Assembly: GCA_021789355.1 (NCBI GenBank)
Contig: JAJYJR010000265.1
Span: 1 to 7,747 of the forward strand
Direction of reading: 5' to 3'
Source: Chloroflexota bacterium
Lineage (GTDB): Bacteria > Chloroflexota > Limnocylindria > Limnocylindrales > CSP1-4
DNA: 7,747 nt
Shown: positions 6,726-7,747 of the stretch, in pieces
Layout: every line of letters starts with the position of its first letter
Numbering within the stretch: position 1 is the stretch's first letter
Notes under the pieces: model-generated
Databases searched by the model: none
Seen by the model: only the letters and a program-made list of their open reading frames with translations
Told to the model about the DNA's origin: nothing
Made by a program: the position numbers and the translations under genes

Positions 6726-6732
6726 TCCTCCT
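6726..6732 (-). promoter_or_regulatory. Ribosome-binding site that sets the tnsAB start
   Basis: On the minus strand the sequence AGGAGGACAACATG places a near-consensus Shine-Dalgarno four to five bases before the ATG at 6721. The longer open frame from 6844 has no comparable site and would translate through one copy of the end repeat region, so 6721 is taken as the real start. Confidence 0.8.
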
Positions 6733-6845
6733 CTCCCGCGCCGCCGCGGGCCTCGAGCCGCACGGTTACGATCCGGCAGATCGGTCCCTCTTTGCGCGGA
6801 TGCGAGAGGATGATAGCCCCGGGGAGCCCGGGAGGAGAGGACAAC

Positions 6846-6864
6846 CGGCAGACTTATGGTCCCA
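6846..6864 (+). repeat. Second, degenerate end repeat (probable TnsB site), tnsAB-proximal end
   Basis: CGGCAGACTTATGGTCCCA matches the terminal copy at 6975-6993 at 16 of 19 positions and has the same orientation, 129 bp inward. Tn7-family ends usually carry several direct TnsB-binding sites, and this is the only clear second one here. It also precedes tnsAB by about 125 bp, so TnsAB bound here could repress its own operon (inference). The stretch 6722-6999 contains no gene; besides these sites it holds an imperfect inverted repeat at 6928-6949. Confidence 0.7.
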
Positions 6865-6974
6865 TTTGGGACTCGCGGCAGGCATTCGCGTCCAAGAGTC
6901 CTAGCGGAAGAGGTGCGCCCGGGGACCCGGCCGTCACGATGACCGGCCGAGTGCGGCTCTTATGCGTCCAATCT

Positions 6975-6999
6975 CGGCAAGGTTATGGTCCCAGTCACA
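6975..6999 (-). repeat. Terminal inverted repeat, tnsAB-proximal end
   Basis: CGGCAAGGTTATGGTCCC followed by AGTCACA is the inverse of 1488-1512 with one mismatch, and ends in the ACA expected of a Tn7-family terminus. It lies 254 bp upstream of the tnsAB start. Confidence 0.85.
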
Positions 7000-7011
7000 G
7001 GTGGATGAGAT

Positions 7012-7067
7012 ACAGCGAAGCCCGCCAACCCTATCGAGGTTGGCGGGCTTCCGAAACCGGTCGCTGT
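7012..7067 (-). terminator. Strong two-stem hairpin outside the element, probable terminator of the PIN gene
   Basis: AGCCCGCCAACC (7019-7030) pairs perfectly with GGTTGGCGGGCT (7038-7049) around a seven-base loop. An outer stem, ACAGCGA (7012-7018) with TCGCTGT (7061-7067), closes it, with about eleven unpaired bases on one side. It follows the PIN toxin stop by 87 bp on the minus strand. There is no long U-tract, so it is at best an atypical intrinsic terminator; a structured RNA or a transposon attachment feature is possible. The rest of 7000-7154 shows nothing I can assign. Confidence 0.45.
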
Positions 7068-7154
7068 GAAGAGGACGCCAGGGTATGGTACGGCCTCCAG
7101 GTCTCTTAGGCCAAAACGGTGGTGGAGCCAGAGGTCGCGCAAGGCCGCCCGGGT

Positions 7155-7643
7155 TTACCGGCCCGCTTTCCCTGGGCCGCGGTTCACCGGTCCTGGGCCC
7201 GGTTCGTACCCTTCGTCCAGCGCTGCGAGAAACCGCCGTACGCTGACAACCGCAATTCCGACAGAGGCGAGGGCGTCGGCAACCTCCGAGGCGCCCTTCA
7301 GGTCCTCATCCCGGGTGACCAGCATGTCTGCGTGTCCCCTCAGTGCCGTCCGGGTCACCATGTCGTCGTCCGGGTCCCGACACAGCCTGACGTCGCCCAC
7401 GATCGGCACAACCTCAGCCCGACGCCGCAGCAAGGTGACCAACTCATCGACGTCGTCCGGTGTGATCCCGTACCTGCGCGCGATGCGAGGCCGAATGAGA
7501 ACCTCGGCCAGCTCCGCCAGCAGGGGTTCGCTGCTGATGCATGTGAACCTCCGCGCCTCCAGGGCAGCCAGCACCAGGGCCGGAGGGCCTGACTGGTTCA
7601 ACAGGGCCGAGACCCAGACGTTGGTGTCAACGACGACGCGCAC
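7155..7643 (-). CDS. PIN-domain toxin, VapC-like (COG1569-type)
   Basis: This 162-aa protein has the PIN nuclease acidic residues in order: D6 (VVVDTNVWVSALL), E44 (LLAELAEVL), the D90-D94 cluster (CRDPDDDMV) and D112/D114 (VTRDEDL). This fits the family annotated as putative toxin-antitoxin toxin component, PIN family, which are Mg-dependent ribonucleases. Residues after about 145 (EPGPGPVNRGPGKAGR) form an extra low-complexity tail. The start is a GTG at 7643, inside the end of the upstream reading frame, so translation is probably coupled to the antitoxin. The partner gene lies immediately upstream, which supports a toxin-antitoxin pair. Its RNA target cannot be told from sequence. Confidence 0.87.
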   Translation of the reverse strand: MRVVVDTNVWVSALLNQSGPPALVLAALEARRFTCISSEPLLAELAEVLIRPRIARRYGITPDDVDELVTLLRRRAEVVPIVGDVRLCRDPDDDMVTRTALRGHADMLVTRDEDLKGASEVADALASVGIAVVSVRRFLAALDEGYEPGPGPVNRGPGKAGR

Positions 7644-7747
7644 GGTGGGCCAGCCGGACTTCTTCTCGGGCCGCGGTGATATCGGATTCGATCTCCTCTG
7701 GCGTCACGCCCTCGGGCATGCGGCCGCGAACCCTGTGCATGAGCTGA
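7627..7747 (-). CDS. Probable antitoxin, C-terminal part only
   Basis: An open frame enters from the right edge and ends at a TGA (7627-7629) that overlaps the PIN toxin gene by 17 bp. It reads QLMHRVRGRMPEGVTPEEIE and then SDITAAREEVRLAHRARRR. The acidic helix followed by an arginine-rich end is the kind of C-terminus found in antitoxins next to PIN toxins, with a DNA-binding N-terminus expected off the edge. A start at the ATG at 7740, giving a 37-aa protein, cannot be excluded. Which antitoxin fold it belongs to is not visible. Confidence 0.6.
   Translation of the reverse strand, partial: QLMHRVRGRMPEGVTPEEIESDITAAREEVRLAHRARRR

Larger units (their letters stand above)
1488..6999 (-). mobile_element. 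Compact Tn7-like transposon with TnsAB fusion, TnsC and TniQ
   Basis: The element is delimited by inverted copies of a 25-bp sequence that starts TGTGACTGGGACC at 1488 and ends GGTCCCAGTCACA at 6999. They differ at one position. The 5'-TGT...ACA-3' termini are those of Tn7-family transposons. Everything between is a single tnsAB-tnsC-tniQ operon plus the ends, with no cargo, no CRISPR array and no cas gene. Flanking 5-mers are AGTAG (1483-1487) and GGTGG (7000-7004), so an exact 5-bp target duplication is not seen. The element lies in an intergenic region between a PIN toxin gene and the DUF1257 operon. By family knowledge, TnsA and TnsB cut the two strands at the ends, TnsC licenses the target and TniQ chooses it. 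The boundaries are inferred from the repeats. Confidence 0.82.

Noticed and set aside
6785..6830. Possible -10 box (TATCAT on the minus strand) upstream of tnsAB
   Set aside because: No acceptable -35 hexamer at 16-18 bp; the nearest TTGTCC is 23 bp away, so I do not call a promoter.
6722..6844. N-terminal extension of tnsAB to the ATG at 6844 (896 aa)
   Set aside because: It has no ribosome-binding site, no family similarity and runs through transposon-end DNA; the ATG at 6721 has a strong AGGAGGA.
1488..6999. CRISPR array, guide RNA or cas genes that would make this a CRISPR-associated transposon
   Set aside because: No regularly spaced repeats were found in the non-coding ends and no cas-like protein among the frames; the only repeats are the end motifs.
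7012..7067. The hairpin considered as a tRNA gene or an integron attC site
   Set aside because: There is no cloverleaf, anticodon arm or T-loop pattern, and no GTTRRRY/RYYYAAC ends at the base of the stem.

Overview
The window is GC-rich bacterial DNA with tight, overlapping gene junctions and several GTG/TTG starts. The DnaN-like N-terminus and the DUF1257/DUF2997/radical-SAM cluster would suit a Chloroflexota (Thermomicrobia-like) or actinobacterial genome. That placement is a guess from style and gene content, not from a marker gene. All genes read on the minus strand.

The centre (1488-6999, 5,512 bp) is a compact Tn7-like transposon. It is bounded by 25-bp inverted terminal repeats that begin TGTGACTGGGACC. 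In transcription order it carries a fused TnsA-TnsB transposase (4154-6721), the AAA+ regulator TnsC/TniB (3003-4154) and a long TniQ/TnsD-type target selector (1592-3019). The three genes overlap end to end, so they look like one translationally coupled operon. There is no cargo gene, no CRISPR array and no cas gene inside. The tnsAB-side end holds a second, degenerate copy of the end motif. The tniQ-side end is an almost perfect palindrome, with two end-motif copies facing each other. I see no exact 5-bp target duplication.

The left flank (1-1458) is a four-gene minus-strand operon: a DUF1257 (Ycf35-like) protein, a small DUF2997 protein, a radical-SAM enzyme of the NrdG/activase type, and the first 34 codons of a DNA polymerase III beta clamp (DnaN) homologue. 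The transposon end lies only 29 bp upstream of the DUF1257 start, so it has probably replaced or displaced that operon's promoter or an upstream gene. The clamp plus DUF1257/DUF2997/radical-SAM set is uncharacterised as a unit.

The right flank (7000-7747) holds a strong 56-nt hairpin directly outside the transposon end. Beyond it are a PIN-domain (VapC-like) toxin and the C-terminal end of its probable antitoxin. Removing the element would leave a normal intergenic region: toxin gene, hairpin terminator, then the DUF1257 operon. This supports 1488-6999 as the inserted unit.
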